Part shown: one piece after another, positions 59,711 to 64,000 of the stretch
Layout of the letters: the number at the start of each line of letters is the position of its first letter
Numbering within the stretch: the stretch's first letter is position 1
NCBI GenBank assembly: GCA_003116995.1
Contig: BDSL01000133.1
Span: forward strand, 62,001-126,000
Origin: Yamagishiella unicocca
Taxonomy: Eukaryota > Chlorophyta > Chlorophyceae > Chlamydomonadales > Volvocaceae
DNA length: 64,000 nt
Direction: 5' to 3'
Made by a program: the position numbers and the translations under genes
Notes under the pieces: model-generated
Seen by the model: only the letters and a program-made list of their open reading frames with translations
Databases searched by the model: none
What the model was told of the DNA's origin: nothing

Positions 59711-61159
59711 CTAGCACCACGGCATACCCCGCAGACTTGCTGAGATGGCAAGATAATGTTTCGCCTGCTTGCAAGCAACGCACCAAAAGATGGCTTACCA
59801 AGACGTCGATGACCTGTCCCGTTTCTTCCGGCGCTCCTCAAAGTTTCCTTGCTTTACATTATTGCTCGCTGCTCAAGCATTCACCGTCATCTTCAACGTC
59901 GGTTGTGACGGTTACGGCTTCCTTGGGTATTTCCCGCGCTGTACTCGCCACCTGTCCGGCAGCCGTCAGGCTTGGTCAGGCTCTAGTTTCGCGGCATTCC
60001 TACCGCACCATCCGGCTAGTCAACATGGCTTGATGCATGGGGAACCACAACTATTGAATATACTCATGTGCCCGGCGATGAGACGGCTCCTGCCCTGCCT
60101 GTACATGGACCATCACCGACCTGCCACTCACTCGGCCGTCATCGATCACAATGAACACCTAGATGCGCGTCATTACCGTCTAAGACCACACCGTTCCGTT
60201 ACGTGCCGGAGGATAATATATACACGAAAAAACACCATCCGTGGCAATGCAAGTGGAGACAGCGCACCACGCTCAATGACATCATGGCATTGAGTAACGA
60301 CGCCGCCGGGTAACTGAAGTCACGCTTTCGGACCCGCGCCAATGCGGTCATCGCCGCCAGAGGCCCCTCGCCGTTGCGTTGCAGGCACTGCGTCGACAGC
60401 AACTCACACCACAATCATGTGGCTTCTGCCGCACGCTATCGCCACGGCCCTTATGGATAAGAGCCGTCGCCGGGAAGGGACATCGTCGTCCACAGGCCTG
60501 TTAATTGGGATGCACAGGCCCAGTGCTTGCCGCACGCGATCCGTCAGCCAGGCTGTTTCCATCCGTGGCGACCCAAATGACCGCTTCTTGGCCAGTCACC
60601 TACGAGCCGAATAGAACCCCGCGCTAGCACATACGCGGTCCTACGCCATGCGCACTGCTCCCACGGGCAGTTATTGATACAGAAACAGATCACCGGTCAT
60701 CCCAATACCACACCGCATCGGCTAGCTATGCCGGGCACGAACATCACCCGGAAAAAACACCTTCGCCATATGCCCATCTTAACAGCAAACACTGGGCACG
60801 CGAAGACCTCAGCCATGACAAAATCCTTCATGCGTGCGCGATATAGTCACACCAGCGCACGACGCAGCAAATACGAATTTGCTGGAAATTTTCGTAGTCT
60901 TTGTCTCTGTTCGCTGCTATGGCATCCATATTCATATGCCATGGCTTGGCAACATGCACAAAGTTAGGCAAGCATTGGCGCGGGTGACGCCAGGAAGCGA
61001 AGCGTCTGACTTCGCAGCGCGCCAAGTTATGCTATGACAAACTTCCCCCCAACTCCCCCTCGCGTGCATAATGTCCCTCCACCGCTTGCGGACGGGACCC
61101 GAGGATTCTGAGCAGGTATCACCATTTTAAGCATTGAAGCAAAACCGTGTTGGTGCCAG
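59711..61159. other. No gene recognised between the paralogs
   Basis: AT-richer sequence with scattered frames on both strands, none with a recognisable domain. It is probably old transposon debris. Confidence 0.45.
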
Positions 61160-61164
61160 TTACA
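61160..61164 (-). terminator. TGTAA polyadenylation signal of paralog B
   Basis: Minus-strand TGTAA lies 288 nt downstream of the stop codon at 61454-61452. Confidence 0.5.
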
Positions 61165-61451
61165 ATGGGCACCACAATTCCAACGGATCAGTCCGCATGC
61201 ACCGATACCAAGCCAACCTGCGTGCCCCCATTTTGCAGTACGGACCAGCCGTAACATAACCAAAGCGCATGCCAACCCCTGTTCTCCGTTCCCTTTGGCA
61301 CTTCAGCCCCAAAAGGCGCGTGTCCAGCGCCGACAACCGGAAACGGATCGAGTCCCCCCAAAAACGGCCAGCGCTTGGCGCCCCACATGCCCCCCTGTTC
61401 GGTCATCACCATCGTATGCGCCCCCCCAGCCCCCCACCTCCTTTCCCCCAA

Positions 61452-64000
61452 TCACTCCAGCTTGCCACCGCCGGTGCGCGCCTTGAACCTCATCCGCTGC
61501 ACCGCTTGCGTCCCGACCGCCACCATCATCTTGAGCGCCGTGAAGCTCACAATCCGCAGCGCCATGCTGTCGGTGAGCAGCCCCCGGCCGTTGCCGTCCA
61601 TGTACATGTACAGCGCATACGTGGTCGGGACCTCGAGGAACACGAGCATGGTGACGAAGAGCCACACGGGGAGCTGTACGGCGCAAGGGAAGCGGGGCGA
61701 TGGGGCGGTTGGCGTGCAGCAGTCCCGGGGGGGAGTGGCAGCTGAACCTGGGCCCTGCCAGGCATCACGACCCTGATGCGGTTACGCACTTCTCCACGGC
61801 TTGATCGGGGCGTTTGCCAAGGACAGGTGGGCCCAGTTGCATGACGACTCTGTGCTGCAAGCATGGGTGATGTCGCGCACATGCGGGCATGTATGGCGCC
61901 CTGCCGCCTCACCTCGCCTGACCACACCCTACCGTGCCGGACCCCACCGCCAGCAGCAACCGCTGGGACCCACCTGCTCAAAGACGGACTTGGATACGGC
62001 CTCGTTGAAGAGATCCCCCCAGGCGCGGCACACCGGCAGCACGAACGACGGCAGCGGCGCCAGGCCCCGGCTGAGCAGCGCGTGGCAGACGCAGCGGAGC
62101 ACCGTGCTGGACACCACGGCGCCGAACAGCCGGCCCGGCCGCCCATCGCCCCACAGCCCAAACACAGCCAAGAGCACCGCCTGGCCGCCCTGGTAGGCGG
62201 CCATGAAGGCTGCTGCAACCAGCCCGTCCTCGAAGAAGGCCCGCACCATTGCTAACGAGACGAACGCCAGGGTCATGCCGGCGTAGAGGCGACACATGGG
62301 CTGCGGGGGGAGTTTCGAGGAAGACCCGTGGATGGGGGTGTGCATGGATTGGACCAACCACGTCAACGTGCGTGCGGCTGGGCGCATGACGGGCGACCTG
62401 GTACGTCTCTTACTTTGGGAGTCACGCGGAACTGTCTCAAGTCATAGTGCTCGGTATATGGTATGCGGTTGCTGATTTAACAAAGGTGCACTGCCAGACC
62501 TAATCCGTGCAGCCCAATTGCTTCGTCATGCGAGGAAAACAGCACAACGTGGCGCGCCGGTGCTACCGCGCCCATACTTCGCAAGCCTCCTTCAATGATT
62601 TGGCGCATGACATGGCCGCGGGCCCGCAGGCATCTCGGTACTTGGAAGCGGAACGGAAGCTTCGCAGCGCTGTATGGACACAACATCGCGGCGCTGCGCT
62701 TTACTCCCGACCCGGCTGAGTCTGATCCCTGTATGGACACAACATCGCGGCGCTGCGCTCGCACCGACCTGCAGCCTCTCGGTGGCGTCCAGCCAGAACG
62801 CCTGCTCCATCGCAGGAGACGAATAGCCGGTGAAGGACGCCGCAACCTGATCGCCAAACTCCTGCAGCAACGTCCGAGCTGGCGGCCGATGATCCGGCCG
62901 CCGCCCCTCAGTCGGTCCGACTCGGCTCGTGCGGGGCGCCATGCTGTCGGCCAGCACTGCGCCGACAACCAGATTGCCCACACCACCCGCCCTCGCGGCT
63001 GCCGCCGCCTCGGCTCCGTCCACCTTGGCTGCCGCCGCCTCGGCTCCGACCACCTCGGCTCCGTCCACCTTGCTCCTCATCCCACAGCCGCAGTGTGTCG
63101 GCGCAGAGGCCTGAGACGCATGCTGCTGCGGGGGTTGGCCAGGATGCAAGCCATCCCGGCTCGTGCAAAGGCTCACGTCACCTGTGCCGCTGGTGGTCGA
63201 CCCTCCTGGTGCACCATCCTCAGCCGCAGCTTGCCGGCTGTCCCCCCTTGCGGACACCGACGCCACCTCGTCGCCAGCAGCCATCTGGGTGTCGCTGCTG
63301 GCCATGAGCGCCTTGGCGAAGCGCTGGTAGCGCGGCGGCTGCGAGGTTGCCACAGGGACTGAGTCATGCGCGCCCAGGATGCCGTCAAACTGTCTGGCCC
63401 CACTCATGGATCCAGGCATGCTGAAGCTGGTAATCGGCACGTCCAGGTCGCTCGTGCTTGTGGACAACCTCGGGGCGAATGCGGACATGACAGAGGAGGC
63501 CCCCACGCCCCTCGTCAACACCATCGCCGTTTGTGGGCCGTCGCGCCCCATGCTGTGCGACCTAGGTGGCCCCGGCAGCCGCGTCGCCATCGCCATCGCC
63601 GTCGCCGGAAGGGACCCCTGACTGAAGCCGTCCGCCTCGTCCCTGACTCCGGGCATGGACACCGCGCGCTGCTGCTGCAGCTGCTCCAGGCGAAGTAAGC
63701 CTTGCAAGCGCGCCGCCAATCCCGCGTCGCCATCTGCCGCCGCCTGTACCATCGCCTCCACGCCGCCGAGCCGCAGACGCTGCGACGCGTACGATGCTAC
63801 CAGCCTCGCCGTGTACGGCAATGACAGTTCCGCGCAGCCAGCCAGCAGCGTCACAGCCGTATCCGCCAGTTGCTGCTTCAACAGCGCCGTGTGCGCTGAC
63901 TCCTCCAAGCCATCACCCCTGGGGCCACCCGCCATGCCCAACTGCTCCAGCAGCACGGCGCGCATCGTGTCACTGTACGACGGGTACACAAACGCCGCCA
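61452..64000 (-). CDS. Multi-pass membrane protein, paralog B (partial, 5' end outside the window)
   Basis: Three exons are visible: >64000-62769, 62300-61974 and 61673-61452, all joining in phase 0. The first exon, open to the window edge, encodes mostly low-complexity sequence with an ordered island, LADTAVTLLAGCAELSLPYTARLV. This matches MDIACTVLAGCCAAGMHHTARLV of paralog A. The last two exons encode hydrophobic segments: GMTLAFVSLAMVRAFFEDGL, LFGAVVSSTVLRCVC, LPVWLFVTMLVFLEVPTTYALY and MALRIVSFTALKMMVAV, ending TGGGKLE. The final intron is at the same site and phase as in paralog A (before VPFWLF/LPVWLF); the previous intron differs in phase. Both genes lie head to tail on the minus strand. 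Function is unknown. Confidence 0.7.
62670..62759. repeat. 31-bp direct repeat beside a splice donor in paralog B
   Basis: CTGTATGGACACAACATCGC and the next 11 bases are identical at 62670-62700 and 62729-62759. The second copy lies within 10 bases of the exon border at 62769. Confidence 0.9.

Overview
The window looks like nuclear DNA of a GC-rich green alga of the Chlamydomonadales (volvocine type). The signs are: many short exons with GT(G)-type donors and CAG acceptors in G/C-rich DNA; TGTAA polyadenylation signals after two genes; an SP(n)-rich cell-wall-type protein; an OPR-like helical-repeat protein; a DIRS-type tyrosine recombinase; and abundant minisatellites inside introns. The species cannot be named from sequence alone. 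No rRNA, tRNA, bacterial operon, CRISPR array or organellar gene was seen.

Left half (1-22 kb) is repeat-dominated. It holds LINE 3' ends, a degenerate PHD-like relic, and a 3.5 kb array of a 46-bp satellite with two levels of higher-order duplication. The main object is an 8.6 kb DNA transposon (11352-19970) with perfect 28-bp terminal inverted repeats and a CTG target duplication. Inside it are a spliced minus-strand gene, an acidic plus-strand ORF split by a LINE, a TNP2-like transposase fragment, a tyrosine-recombinase catalytic fragment, and two satellites sharing one GACCGG-based palindrome near opposite ends. It reads as a CACTA/EnSpm-like element that has been invaded and broken.

Right half (22-64 kb) is gene-bearing. 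In order: a secreted hydroxyproline-rich double C-type-lectin protein (minus, 25660-22538); an OPR-like helical-repeat protein of at least 14 exons (minus, to 27578); a 166-aa coiled-coil protein resembling CCDC153/DRC12, an axonemal dynein regulatory complex subunit (plus, 35753-36737); a 233-aa SYLF/Ysc84-domain protein (plus, 38157-43790) whose two longest introns carry minisatellites and a perfect 90-bp inverted repeat; and two paralogous very large membrane proteins on the minus strand (57014-47073 and >64000-61452), separated by LINE debris.

The genes do not form an obvious pathway: cell surface (lectin), probable organelle RNA metabolism (OPR-like), cilia (DRC12-like), lipid/membrane trafficking (SYLF) and unknown membrane function (paralog pair). 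The two items most worth following are the long intronic hairpin, a possible small-RNA precursor, and the transposon with its paired satellites. Exon boundaries were placed by reading-frame continuity and GT/AG sites by eye; those marked tentative need transcript support.
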